The notes under the pieces are model-generated. The model ran no database searches and was not told the DNA's origin. It was given only the letters and a program-made list of their open reading frames with translations. This document shows positions 1 to 11,214 of a stretch of DNA of 64,000 nucleotides, piece after piece. The DNA comes from Neckera pumila (Eukaryota; Streptophyta; Bryopsida; Hypnales; Neckeraceae). The number at the start of each line of letters is the position of its first letter. The stretch's first letter is position 1. The stretch is from contig OZ018411.1 of NCBI GenBank assembly GCA_963969595.1, positions 5,024,501-5,088,500 on the forward strand. Reading direction: 5' to 3'. The translations under genes were made by a program, and so were the position numbers.

Positions 1-251
1 GCTGATGCAATCACAACTCCACTTGGTGCCCTCACAATACACCCCACCGTGTTGAATTGCACTTTCAAACCTCCCAAAGACAACTTGCTCACCGAAAGCA
101 AGTTGGCATGCAACTTGGGGACATGGAGTGCCTCTCGGATTTGGATCCTCTTGGTCTCTCCCTTCACTTGCACCTCCACTAGGATCTCCCCCATGCCAAG
201 GGCCTCCACCATGCCATTGTCTCCCAAATAAATCTTCTTCCCCGAAATGGG
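1..251 (-). pseudogene. Copia pol start (rest of protease and pre-integrase region), partial
   Basis: This continues the gag-protease frame directly after the UAG at 252-254 and runs off the window. It includes the LGDNG motif and the ALHVPKLHANLLSVS stretch typical of the rest of Copia protease and the pre-integrase region. I call it a pseudogene only because no independent start is seen and it depends on passing the UAG. The same stretch is intact in the two other copies. Confidence 0.8.
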
Positions 252-1145
252 CTAATAGGTGTGGAAGGCATCTCGATGGCTGGTCATATGTTGAGTGGCC
301 CCGGAGTCCACAATCCAAGTGAACATGTTGGCCTTCTCCCCTCCTCCATGCGTGGCAAAGGCAAACTCCTCCTCTTCCTCCTCTTTGGAAGCTTGGTGTG
401 CACTCTCCTTGTCTTTGGCTTGGCTGCTCCTACAATGCTTGGCAATGTGGCCCGCTTTGTTACACTTGAAGCACGTCCTTGTCTCCTTGAACACCTTGGT
501 GTTGCCTCCTTTGCCAAATCTTGAGACAAGGGCTGATCCCTCCCCTTGGGACTCATTCTCCTTGCGCTTGGTCATCTCATGCATCAAGCGGGCGGTCACA
601 AACTCCACGGTTGGCTCCTTGGTGGGCCTTGTCTCCAATGCGGTGATGAGGAACTCATAAGATGGTGGCAAGCTCTCCAACAAGGTCATCACCACATCCC
701 CATCCGTCACGGGGGCCTCCAAACAAGCCAACTCATCCGCAAGAGCCTTGATCTTGTTGACATGATCCAACATGTCATCCTCCTCTTGCATCTTGCTAGT
801 GAAGAACTTGCGTCGAAGAAAGAGGATGTTGGAGAGGCTCTTGGTCTCGTGGATGTTGCAAAGGGTGGTCCATGCTTGGGCTGGTCCCTTGCAATGTCGA
901 ATGTGAGCAATTTGGCGATCCACAAGGTTGACGGCAATGAGAGCAAAGGCCTTCTTCTCCTTCCTCTCAAAGGCCTTCTTGGTCTTAGGATCCGCATCTT
1001 CACTTGGAGGCTCCTCACTCCCATCCACCACCTCCCACAAGTCCTTCTCCGCAAGGATCATCTCCATCTTGAACTTCCACATGCCAAAGTTCTCCCCATT
1101 GAACTTGTCAATGATGCGCACGCCTTCTCCTCCACTTGATGCCAT
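252..1145 (-). CDS. Copia gag and protease (ends at a UAG)
   Basis: This encodes the capsid (gag) and start of the aspartic protease of the retrotransposon. The start chosen is the ATG at 1145 (MASSGGEG), giving about 297 residues. An upstream in-frame ATG at 1175 also exists. An N-terminal FNGENF..W motif and the following helical region match the UBN2-type gag of plant Copia elements. A CCHC zinc knuckle (CFKCNKAGHIAKHC) follows and binds RNA. The protease active site reads WIVDSGATQHM, with the DSGA motif intact. The frame then stops at UAG (252-254) a few codons after the active site, exactly where two other copies in this window also stop. The integrase region continues in the same frame after the UAG, so this is either a shared nonsense mutation or a readthrough site. 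Confidence 0.88.
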   Translation of the reverse strand: MASSGGEGVRIIDKFNGENFGMWKFKMEMILAEKDLWEVVDGSEEPPSEDADPKTKKAFERKEKKAFALIAVNLVDRQIAHIRHCKGPAQAWTTLCNIHETKSLSNILFLRRKFFTSKMQEEDDMLDHVNKIKALADELACLEAPVTDGDVVMTLLESLPPSYEFLITALETRPTKEPTVEFVTARLMHEMTKRKENESQGEGSALVSRFGKGGNTKVFKETRTCFKCNKAGHIAKHCRSSQAKDKESAHQASKEEEEEEFAFATHGGGEKANMFTWIVDSGATQHMTSHRDAFHTY

Positions 1146-2140
1146 GGTGAAGCACCTCCCACTTGTTGGCAGCACCCCAAGTGTCTTGGAGAGTTGACAA
1201 ACTCAATTCAGCCTCCAAACACTCCCTTGGAAGCCAATTGGGCTGAAATGGCACCAATCAACCCCTCCAAGGCCCTTCCAAGATTCTCCAAAGCCCTAAG
1301 AACGACCAAACAGTTCTCACAAGTGCATCACCTCCTTTCAACACGAATTCAACCCCTAATGAAGCTCAAAGCCACCACATGGACACCATGGGCTAGTGCT
1401 ACTTCAAATCAGCAAGCAAACTCACAATGCCCCTCACATTAGGGTACTCCACCCTACAAGGAGCTCAAGACGTGCAATCAGCCCTAGATGGAAGCTACTA
1501 CTCACAATGAGCACCTCAAGGATAACAATTGGCCTCCAACACCCCTAGTTGGATCACCAAGTCACCAAAGAACCCTAATTGGCTCTCAATTACTCCACAA
1601 AGCTCATAAGGGCACAAATCAGCCCTCACTCACTCACAAGGGCACAAATCAGCCCTCTAAGATTCACAATGTCCACTAATTTGCCTCACTCACTCACAAG
1701 GGCACTAATCAGCCCTCAATGGATGGCAAACACCTCAAGCAACTCAATGATGCTTCCGAGGCTCACAAAGGACTCTCACTAGATTGCAATTGCAACAATC
1801 ACAATCAACAATGCACCCAAGTGCACAATCAGCCCTCAATGGCTCCCAAGGTACACTTCTAAGCACAAACTCAAATATGGAGCATGCAACCAGCCCTAAT
1901 TAGGTCTGATTACTACCATGAGCAACCTCTCACCCAAATGTACTCAAAACCTCACAAATCAGCCAACAAAAGCTCCAAAAGAAATTTTTTTAAATGCACT
2001 TCAAAGCTTTCTTTTTGAAAAAATGACTCACACCATATGGTTTGTAGGTGACAAAGTGACAAATGGTTGGTTGCTCCTCCAAGCTCCAAGATCTCCTCCA
2101 AATGATTTGAATTTCTCCCTTAAGCGCAACCCCAATTGCG
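1146..2140 (-). repeat. Copia leader with repeated AATCAGCCCT motif
   Basis: This is the untranslated leader between primer-binding site and gag. It is built of degenerate units containing AATCAGCCCT (seen at 1476, 1617, 1647, 1707 and 1827) together with TCACTCACAAGGGCAC. The same motif array is in the leader of copy 3 (37070-38138). It may serve packaging or translation control, but that is a guess. Confidence 0.7.
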
Positions 2141-2153
2141 TGGGCCCATAACC
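2141..2153 (-). other. Primer-binding site, half-tRNA initiator-Met type
   Basis: The minus strand reads GGTTATGGGCCCA immediately inside the 5' LTR. This is complementary to the anticodon arm of eukaryotic initiator tRNA-Met (TGGGCCCATAACC), not to the tRNA 3' end. It matches the known primer-binding site of Drosophila copia, which uses a 5' tRNA half. Copy 3 has the same site at 38139-38151. Confidence 0.85.
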
Positions 2154-2408
2154 TATTGAGATTACAAAGTATTGGTTGGAAGAAAGGCTTTACTTAGATG
2201 GTAGGAAGATACAAAGACCCATGAGTGGGCTGATCTTATACTAGAAGCCTTTCATAGTTATCCACAAACCATGTGGGATAACTAACCACTATGGGCTGCC
2301 TTTGATTGTGAGCAATACCCAATGAACTCTAAGACTAACTAAGTATCTAATGCTACTCCTAGGGTTGAATGTACATGGTCTACACTAATATGTACATGTT
2401 CTGCAACA
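2154..2408 (-). repeat. Copia 5' LTR, copy 1
   Basis: About 255 bp. The minus-strand start is TGTTGCAGAACATGT and the end is GTAATCTCAATA. It is homologous to the LTRs at 27700-27955, 31880-33081 and 38152-38407. The inner end is TA rather than the canonical CA. Confidence 0.88.
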
Positions 2409-3229
2409 ATGGTTGTATTATTATTTTAGTTTGCAATGCATGAAATCTATAAGTATTTCTGGTTATAGATTTCATGCATTGCACAATGATGAGAGCATGC
2501 GTCTTATTTTTAAATGGGTCATGCATGTTGGATGCGACTGCGAACTACATGGAATATTACATGCTTTGTATTTAACAATTTTTATTTGACATATCGCAAA
2601 TAACTTATTATTAAATTATATGTTTGAAACTTCTAATTTCTTTTATCATGAAGATCCATGAATTGGTTAAGCCCGAAATAAATGCCCGAGGCAACTAATT
2701 ATTGTGTCAATAATACTATGGAGGTAAGTGAACCCTAACTAAGTTCTTGATTTTAGTAGTTTGTATTTATTGAAAACTATATTTGCGGCCTATTTTTAAC
2801 ATCAAAAATCCCATTTTGGAAATGATTGGTTACGATTCTTCTTTTCAAAATTTCTAGAGAATCTCGGTCATTTTCAATCAATCATTTTCAAACCTGAGAC
2901 CCCTTGATGCCGAAACATTAATATATTTAATATTGAAGTCCGTAAGTGATCTTTTGGGGTTATTTTTTGTAACATGATCTAATTTGAAATTGTACGCTTA
3001 CCGTTCTGTGAAAATTGAAACAACTTACCAAAATCTTGAATTTCTATTCCATTTAGAACAATTTCTTAGAAGTTAGAACCCAAAAACGGAGGTAAGCACT
3101 CCAAACAAGACAGGACTTCAACCTGCAGGACACAGTGTCCATACCCCTGTCAAAATAGGTTGCCACTCAATCGCATCCGTGCCCAAATAGGCTATGTTTG
3201 CAATAGATTGTGTCCACACTAAGGATAAT
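2409..3229. other. Intergenic, no gene recognised
   Basis: AT-rich sequence. A short inverted pair around GCAATGCATGAAATCTATAA (2431-2480) forms a hairpin. No coding region, RNA gene or clear transposon end is visible. Confidence 0.5.
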
Positions 3230-3665
3230 AAGGTATCCGCCCGTATACATACGTCTGCGCCCAGAAAAGAAACACCCGCGCCCAACTGAGTCCGCGCCCA
3301 CTTTTAACAAGTCCCCGCCCCTACAGAGTCCGCGCCCAGACATTTTAAGTTATCGCCCGTCTACGTTTGCGCCCGCACGATAACGTCTTTGCCCGGACCC
3401 ATATGTCCTGCGCACAGAGACTCTAAGTTACCGCCGAGTTCGCGCCCGGAGAAATACGTTCCCGCTCCCTCTCAGGAGTTCGCGCTCGGACATTATAAGT
3501 TCCCGCCCGATTACGTCCGCGCCCAGAAGAAAACATCTCCGCCCTAACCCATACAACCCCATCTAACGCTGGCATGTTTTCGCCCATCTCAATCCGCGCC
3601 CAAGCAACGACATTATCGCCCGCACCAGACGTCACCGCCTTTAGGGTCCGCGCCCAAGTTCCATC
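3230..3665. repeat. GC-rich degenerate array of CGCGCCC motifs
   Basis: About 430 bp in which GCGCCC or CGCCC recurs every 15-25 bp, often in the order TCCGCGCCCAGA, then ATTATAAGTT, then CCGCCCG, then TACGT. It stands out sharply from the AT-rich surroundings. It is CpG-rich and not coding: the 84-codon open frame on the minus strand (3423-3677) follows from the repeat composition. Confidence 0.6.
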
Positions 3666-6529
3666 GTGGATTGACACGTCACGTAATGAAGGTAAATCAT
3701 TTTAACTTTTTTTAATTGGAAAAAATTTGACACTCAAAGTGTCCAGACCGTCTGTCCATCTGGTTTGGTTTGCCCATCCGTCCGGGACATTCGGTGACCT
3801 TGGGATGCCTAATGTGACAATCCTGTTTGCAAGTTGTATTTATATGTCACATTCTTTGGTTTATTGAAACCTCTTTTCATTTACCAATAGCAAATGTCAA
3901 AATTTTACTAGTCTAAAAATACTTTGTAATAAAGATGTACAATAAATAGAAAAGGTGACTTTGGGGATGCTCTCCTTATTCATTTAATTTATGAACTAAG
4001 AAAATTAATTTTGGTACCTCTGAGAATTCCTTAGTATTAAGATGAGATACAGAATTTCTCTCCTATGCAAAACAATGACTGTCAAAAGCAATCTGTCCTT
4101 GATTCTTCTAATTTTCCAAGACCGACTAACTAATAAAAAATTAGCATGTCGAGTGCATGAATAAATTGACTAAAATACTTTAGAGGGACAAAGATTTCAA
4201 GCTGAAGGTAGTTGTTTTGGAAAAGAATATATTAAAATCATTTTACAAAGGTGTTGAGGTCAATTTTTTAGAAAACTATGAGGTAGGTTCACCTAAAGTT
4301 GCATCCTTTCTAAAATTGCCATCATCATTTTGGGTACATTTCCAAAATCAACATGCACATCCATGTTTTAAGAAAAAAAAAATTTAAAAATTTAAAAACC
4401 AATATGCAATCATATTGAAGAAATGATTTTAGAACATCTACTAAAGAAAACTTTGACCCTTCATAACTTTTACATACGGTATTCAAATGTTGTATTCTTT
4501 GATGCATTTGAACCTCCTTTCATTTTCCAACAAGAGAATATATAAATTTGATCAGTATGATAATAGTAACTCAAAATAAGCCAAAAGTAGCATTTTTGGA
4601 GATACACATCTTCATCTCTATCATGGCAGGAAGGGTTTTCATTGCTTGAACAAAAAATAAAAATCTATATACAAACCAACCAAATTGGAGGACAATTAAA
4701 AGTAACGGTTAACTAATTGTGAGGAAGAATACTTTCTTTCCCATCCTATTGATGATGTCTCCAATCTCCAATCTCTAATCTGCACATTGAACATTTTAAT
4801 TTCGATAAAGTGAGAATTTATAAATGAGGCACAGTACATGACATCCAAATTAAAGTAAGCATGAAACCTAGGTAGACACTTTGTGACAGCAACAAAACTA
4901 GAGGTGGATGAGAGAAAGTAATTTCAACACAAGAACTATCAACGTGTTTTTCTATAGTACTTCATCATAGTAACAGAAATGAGAGGTCGACGTTCTTGAC
5001 ATAACCAAAACTTGAACCTACAAAATAATGCTGAAAGAAGGAACGTGTGTACACTCACATTGTGTAATGGCAATACTCTTGGCTAGTTGCTTGTTTGTGG
5101 CTTGCAGCTACTAATGATTCTTCAGTGACTTAAATCGTTTTTGCTCACCATGTTAATTTTGATGCTTGCAATTACAGTCAATGATCTAGCTAGTATCAGA
5201 ATTGAAAAAATGGTGAGATCACGCGGTAACGATGTCAGTGATCACGCAGCACTGATCATAGTGGTTGCTCATTGGAGTCTATGGTGGTGTTGTCAACAAA
5301 AAGAGACCTGATGAAAACATTTGTGTACGCAGTGTGAAAAGAATGAAATTTGTAGAATATCAATTACGAGTGTTGAAAGCATAATTAATGCTTTTTGTAG
5401 CCAAACAGATCAACACGGCATCACTGGAAATTAATGCGGCACCGATCAAAATTGACACGATATTGATCTGAGTGGAATTGTTCGAAGTTGACAAAGTCAT
5501 CAATCCAAGTACTTGCATTTTCAGCTACTCAAAATGAACATCGCGGGACCGACGGCAAATTCTCAGACAACAAGGGAATACATAGAGTTATTGGTTAACA
5601 TCTATTTCTGGATAGAGGGAGCATATTTATGGTTGGCTGTTTTCTAAGTACATGCATACCGAGTAGTTTTCAAAAGCAACCGGAACTTTGGATGGCGGAG
5701 AGTAAACAATGAGTTGGATAATTTTCATGAAAGTGTAGGCGCTCAACATGACCATTTTGCATTCTAGCTTCTTGTTGCAGTTATAATTAGATATCAAAAG
5801 TTCATTCAATATTAATTTTTGAATTTGAATCAAAATTCCTTGGGATTTGGTTTGATCATGTCAAGGGTATTCAATGCTTACAATGTTCAATTTGATTTAG
5901 GCCTTCACTGGAAATGTCTCTTGAATCTGAATGGATTTTCTTAGAGGTAAAAAATCGAGTTATCAGTTTTGAGTGTTATTCCATTTCATATGACTGATTT
6001 CTTTTTTCGTTTCAATGGAAGCATTTGGACTTACAAAGGTGATTCCGTTTTGAGTGTCTCCAACAGGGAATGTCTGCAATGACGGAGGAGGGGCAGTGCA
6101 GATGAACATTGCCTTGCACGTACAATCTACAAAATTCTTGTTCTTGGAAAGGACAAAATGCATAGAGAATCCGATACTAAAAGTATGCAATCAATACTTA
6201 TGGGTTACTAAAGAGTTGGACAAGAGGAATGCCGTGGGCCATGCTCTAAAGCCAACGTGGCGAAGCAGGCGCGGGATCTATAGGTGGTTGGGGCGGGAAC
6301 ACAAAAACCAAATTGAGATATCGCGGGAACTAAGCAAACCATTGGCCAGCAGTGCTCTATAAAAATGGCCCAAAATCTCATTTTCAAAGCTCTATATCTC
6401 TCATTGAAAAGTTGATTTAAAACTCAAATTTTGATGACAATAAGGTTGCATCAAAGTTTATTTACAAATTAAAACGGAATTTTAAAATTGTTATTTTTGA
6501 GCTTAATCCAAGACATTTTGTCTAACAGG
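3666..6529. other. Intergenic, no gene recognised
   Basis: AT-rich DNA without supported genes. Open frames such as 6054-6362 (+) lack domains, codon bias or splice context. Nothing else recognisable was found. Confidence 0.5.
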
Positions 6530-6556
6530 AAGATCATTTTGGGACGGAGGGAGTAA
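6530..6556. mobile_element. Possible Stowaway-like MITE terminus
   Basis: The sequence ATTTTGGGACGGAGGGAGTA is the reverse complement of the classic Stowaway (Tc1/mariner) end CTCCCTCCGTCCC followed by the TA target. I could not find a matching opposite end within the upstream 300 bp, so the other end may be degraded. Confidence 0.4.
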
Positions 6557-6574
6557 TTTATAAAAACTTTGAAT

Positions 6575-6740
6575 CTCAATAACTTTTACACCTTGAATCA
6601 GGACTCCACAAAACAAAGCCCATGCACCCCTCCTTGCACAAAGCTTTCCCACAATACCAAGCATGCAATTGGGGGGCGCAAGGTCTAAGAGATATCACCT
6701 TAACAAACAAACAAACTACCTAATTTAAGGTATGAATTAA
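6575..6740. repeat. Diverged relic of the repeat duplicated at 13861-14557
   Basis: It shares the order of landmarks with 13861-14557: CAATAACTTTT, CACCCCTCC, AGCTTTCC, ACCAAGCATGC, a GGGGG run, an AACAAACAAAC run and ATTTAAGGTAT. It is clearly diverged. No coding content. Confidence 0.5.
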
Positions 6741-8084
6741 ATAAAGTGCCACTAAATTACTAGTTATGTGAACCGGCATGCTGGAATTGCTCTTAGTGTA
6801 GTGCCTTGAGCGTTCCTTGCATACAAATATCTAAGGTAGTAGTGGAAAGAAACAAAAAACAAAACTCCCCTCAACCTTATAAGTACCATTGACCATTGAT
6901 TTCAAGCGTCAACTGCCATCAATTGCTGTCATTGTTGTCAATTGCAGTCATTTTGCTGTCATTTTGCAATTAGATACAAACAAAAAACTTTAAATTTATT
7001 TTTCAAAAATCAATGAAGTCATATGTTTGCTACAAGTTGTAAAATTTTCAAATTTTTGGGGAAAATTTTGAAATTATTATGATTTTGTTAAGAAAGTATG
7101 AAGAAAATTCAAATAAATTCAAATATATAAAATATACTCGAAAAATATGAAAGTTTCACTATATATGTATATTATACTGTGAAACATCATAGTATAAATC
7201 AAAAGTTTTAGTGTCATTCCAAAATTAGAAAATCTACAAACCATGGTTATAGGACCAAACTCACTTAAGTTCTTATTGCTATAAAATTTTGAAATTATGA
7301 AGTTTTCAAAATTTCTAATTAGAGTTTAAACTACACTTGATATTATTCATTTCATTAGTTGGGCTCAAATTCAAAAAACATCATTTTTGTAGCTGAAAAT
7401 CACATTAAGAAAAAAATAAAAAAACACTACAAGGGTGACCTTTAGATTGTGCATCTTCTTTTTTTGAATCATCAATAAGATTATAAGTGATTTTTTTTTT
7501 TTTTTGAAACCGGGAGTTTATTCCAAGATAAGACCAAAAAACCAGTGGCAGAATGCCAAGGGCAAAGCCCTAGAGACCTTTTAACAAACACGACCCACCC
7601 ACCCCAAAAAGAACTAAACAAAAGGAGCACTAATATATAGGAAAGACCCACATGTGGTTTTTTCCACGTTCCACGTGATGACTTTGTCAAGATGGGAACA
7701 AAAGAATGGGAATCTAAGGCCACATATTATTGAATTTCCTAAGGAACTTATGTGCCTTGCCAGTATGTTTGTCATACAACAGAGATGTTCTGAGCTAGGC
7801 CATTCTATTGTGGTTGAGAGCAGCCTTCCAAATGCGATGCTCCAAACGTGCCTGTGACCAACACTCCTGGTTGAACACCCATGCATTACGACGCAGCCAG
7901 CACAACCAAACTACTGATCCTCATATCATAGACCAGATCGTAGCCCCAGGGTGGAGTTTCCTCAAGAGGGCTGATCCCAACAGATACTACTGCCATGTGA
8001 GCTCGTCCCATTGCCCGTGGGTTTGAGAGACCACTTGCAACAGATACAAGATTGTCAATGCAAAGGACCATCCCTTTCTGCTTG

Positions 8085-8290
8085 GTTCGCACTCAACAAA
8101 GATGTGTAGTATCGATTCTTCTAGGCTCCTATCACAGCCGGAGCATGATGCATCAATTCCAGGGAAAATCTGAGCCCTCTAGCTATTTACTACAATTGCC
8201 TTGTGGACCGCGGACCATAGGTAGCCAGCTTCTTTTTGCGGCCAGTGTTTGTGCCAAACCTCTGAGTTTCCAACCACTATGCCTAATAGC
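8085..8290 (-). pseudogene. LINE C-terminal zf-RVT region, broken
   Basis: In one minus-strand frame the peptide runs from WHKHWPQKEAGYLWSAVHKA to CSGCDRSLEESILHIFVEC, with an internal stop between. This is the layout of the zf-RVT zinc-binding region downstream of reverse transcriptase in plant L1-type elements (C-x2-C followed by H-x-F-x2-C). It lies downstream of the RT relic on the same strand, as expected. Confidence 0.7.
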
Positions 8291-9121
8291 TTGGTCTAAT
8301 GCAGCTCTTGTTCCTCAGACCAGAGGTTGAAGGCAATCTATATCTCGTTCCAGCTACAAAAGGATTCAGACCTTTGATCCCATAGGTCACCAATTTGTTG
8401 TAGTCCTTTGGTCATCAAGGCAATTGCTCTCTCTCTAGAAAGCCAAAATTATTGCCAATGAAGTGAGCAATCCACTAGAGGTGTGTTATAAGAACTTGGT
8501 CCCCATTTGTTAGTTGTGCACATGATATACTTTGGCTTAGTTTCTCCATGTCGTAACTATTATATTCCAAGCCCTGCTTCCCCTATGTATTGAGAACTTG
8601 TGCAAGAGTATCCAAGTGCTCTATACTGGCCATTTACCTTTACCTGTAGGCTGAATTTGAAGTAGGTGGAATTTGAGGAATATTTGGAGACTTGATGTTT
8701 CTAGGGCCATTACCTTGAGCACTCATTTCGAGGTTTAGGCATGCAGCGCATCCTCAAGGTCTATCAGCACAAGTCCCCCTACACAACTCTAGAGCGATAG
8801 GTCTACTCCCCTCCTGACCACTTGAAGTTTTGTGATGCGGCACGTATTTTCTGTATAATTTGACCCGCCTTAGATGACTATAAGGAACCACAATGTGGAT
8901 AATAATACATAGTTGACAATGACCACCTTTCCTGCTATAGATAACCTCGCCGTAATCTAGGAAAACTAATTTGCCTCAAATTTTGGCGAGAAGAAACGCG
9001 TCCATGTCTTCAATCTCCAACTCCAAGCCAAAAGAGGTACCAAGCAGTTTTGAAATCTATTTTGGGTTGGCCTATTGGCACTCAAACTTAGGATCTAGTC
9101 TGGTGGAGGGTAGGGTTTGAA

Positions 9122-10147
9122 CTAGTAAACCACGCTTTTGACCCAGTAAGCTACGTAGAAAAATTCTAGCAGTTCCATTAGCTTCCTCAAATTTTCCTCT
9201 ATCCTTTTTAGAATATAGTTGGTATCATCCGCGTATTCGATACTTAGTTGGTGTCTGAGGTCAGAGGGCCAAGAGATTCCTATAATGCTCCCATGACTTT
9301 TTACCCTCTTGGTAGCTATGTTGAGAGCCTCGCCTACAAAAAAGAAGAGGTAGGGTGCGAACGGGCACCCTAGCCTAACTCCTTGTGATACAACAAACCT
9401 CTCTGTTTTACTACCTTTAATGCTCACTAATGCTTCAGCTTCTACAAATAATAATTAACAAATTTGGATGAAGCTAGATGATATCCCTATTGCTTCCATT
9501 ATATTCCACAGGAACGGAAGGTTGACTGTGTCATAAGCTTTCATGAAGTCAAGTTTAGGGAGAATAAGTTCTAGGTCTGACTCCTTTGCCCATGTGACCG
9601 TCTCGTGGGTTACTAGAATAGTGTCCAGTATATAACGCATTGGTAGGAAGGCATTTTGGTCCTCACTTATTACATCTACTAGTAATGGCTATAACCTACG
9701 TTGCCGAGCTTTGGCCAGCTATATATTGTACAGTACATTCAGTAATGTGGTAGGCCTCCAATTGGCCAGCAAGTCTTTTTTAATTTAGTGCGATAAAGCC
9801 TCGGGTAAGCTGGGATGGGAAGCTACCTTCATCTATCATTGCTTGTACCATATAGTAGAAATGTAAACCAAATGAATCTCCAATATTTGTGAAAAACTCA
9901 ATGGCTATACCATCACATCCTAGACTTGTACCCTTTGCCATTTCTGCTGCTGCCTCTTCTAGTTCCTTTTTTGTAAGCCTCTGGTCCAAACATTCTTGGA
10001 CAACTTGTGAGAGTCTTTTTGGGATAAGGTCAAGCAATGCTGACCTTGCCTCTTTGTGTTCCGTTTTGGATTTGGGCTCCTGGTATAATCCGCTATAAAA
10101 GGATTAGCAAACTTCCATGAGCTCATCTTGTGATCGTACCACTTCAC
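9122..10147 (-). pseudogene. LINE reverse transcriptase, broken
   Basis: Three minus-strand pieces in RT order make up this relic. The first (9780-10147) has SLGCDGIAIEFF, the usual start of the non-LTR RT fingers, and ends in TRGFIALN. The second (9455-9640) has LDFMKAYDTVN, which carries the first catalytic Asp region. The third (9122-9427) has GVRLGCPFAPYLF and the catalytic YADD box in IEYADDTNYIL. The pieces lie in different frames or are separated by stops, so no active enzyme can be made. The order and strand agree with the endonuclease on the right and the poly(A) on the left. Confidence 0.85.
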
Positions 10148-10739
10148 CTCTCTCGTTTTACAGGCTAGTTATTGAAGTGGTAGTTGACAGCTCCTGGACC
10201 ACTCTGAAGAACTTAGCCAACACTCTATCGATGGCATGTTTTGACCTAACTTAGAATTGTACTCTTTTCCCTTCTACTTTCCTAGTTTTAACTTTCTGCA
10301 AGTCCAGCATAGAGAAGTTCTTTTTGGGCTGTAGGGCATTTTGTGTTGGAGTCAAGTTTGGAGGTTGCCTGTTCTAAGGTCTCTTATCGCCTGTTCCTTC
10401 ACCCTGAATCCCGCCGCCATTTCTTTGCAGATTGTCATGTATACTTTAACCGCCACTTTCAATTTCTCAAAAAAGAAGGTCCTTGGGGGAAATGACGTCC
10501 ACCTGCCTTGACTTTGCTCCTGCACATCGTCTAACCATTGGGTGTCTACTACTACGTTGGGCGGCCCTTTATATAAGATTTCTGAATATTATCTGAACCG
10601 AATTGTGATCAGACTTTGTGCAATCGCCCATGATGACGTAGTTCAAGATCTTACATACTGGTTCACTTACATTGCTTGTATTGAGATAGCATCAGTTGAG
10701 TCTCGCCAAGACCCTTCTCCCGTCCAATATGAAGTTGTC

Positions 10740-11190
10740 TTAATTGAAGTTGAGACTGTCTGATGTAATTGGATGGTCTTCCACCCTCAAGTGTCTCTTC
10801 ATCATGTTAAATGTTAGTTGCTTGTCCACGGGAATGAGTCTATTACAAGGATCAGTTTTGTCTTGTCTTGTTTCAACCATGTTCAAATTGCCAATTAGTG
10901 CCCAACGACAAGTTACGGCAAGGTATCCATAAGTTCTTGCCAAAGGCTAATTCGTGCCCAAGAGTCATTCGGTGCATATATGTTTACTATCTCAAGATCC
11001 CTGCCCAGGAGGCCTTCAAACATGAGCCAATGTGTCCTATTATGACTTGCACTACTTGACTTGCAAACTATCGCCTTCCATTTGGGAGCAATGAACAGGG
11101 GCACCTCTCCTTTGCCTGCTCCCTGATCATCTCTTGAGTGGCCATACCCTTGGTTGGCTTCTAGAGTCCATGGTATTGCATGAGGCCATA
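10740..11190 (-). pseudogene. LINE APE-type endonuclease, broken
   Basis: Minus-strand fragments carry LEIVNIYAPND followed by RISLWQELMDTLP, the middle of the apurinic endonuclease fold of plant LINEs. A second fragment has WALIGNLNMVE, matching the G-D-F-N catalytic motif but with the catalytic Asp replaced. Frame changes separate the two fragments. The endonuclease would nick target DNA to prime reverse transcription; here it is dead. Confidence 0.75.
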
Positions 11191-11214
11191 ACTGTTATCC
11201 TAGGCTTTCTACTA

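Larger units (their letters stand above)
1..2408 (-). mobile_element. Ty1/Copia LTR retrotransposon, copy 1 (truncated by window start)
   Basis: This is the 5' half of a minus-strand Copia element. Read from right to left it has a 5' LTR (2154-2408), a primer-binding site (2141-2153), a leader of about 1 kb, gag-protease (252-1145) and the first residues of the integrase region, which run off the window. The same family recurs at 27700-38407, and those copies supply the LTR limits. I see no target duplication because the left end is missing. LTRs are short (about 255 bp) and run from TGTT to CAATA on the minus strand. Confidence 0.93.
7487..11200 (-). mobile_element. Decayed L1-type LINE (non-LTR retrotransposon)
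   Basis: A minus-strand element that ends in a poly(A) tail, seen on the plus strand as the T run at 7491-7505. Read from right to left it carries an APE-type endonuclease (10740-11190), a reverse transcriptase (9122-10147, YADD) and a C-terminal zinc-finger region (about 8085-8290, with CSGC followed by ESILHIFVEC). All parts are broken by stops and frameshifts. The right limit is approximate, because the adjoining Copia relic starts near 11215. Confidence 0.85.

Noticed and set aside
3423..3677. 84-codon minus-strand open frame
   Set aside because: Arises from the CGCCC repeat composition; Arg/Ala-rich peptide without a domain.
6054..6362. 102-codon plus-strand open frame
   Set aside because: No domain, no splice context, no codon bias, and flanked by repeat relics.
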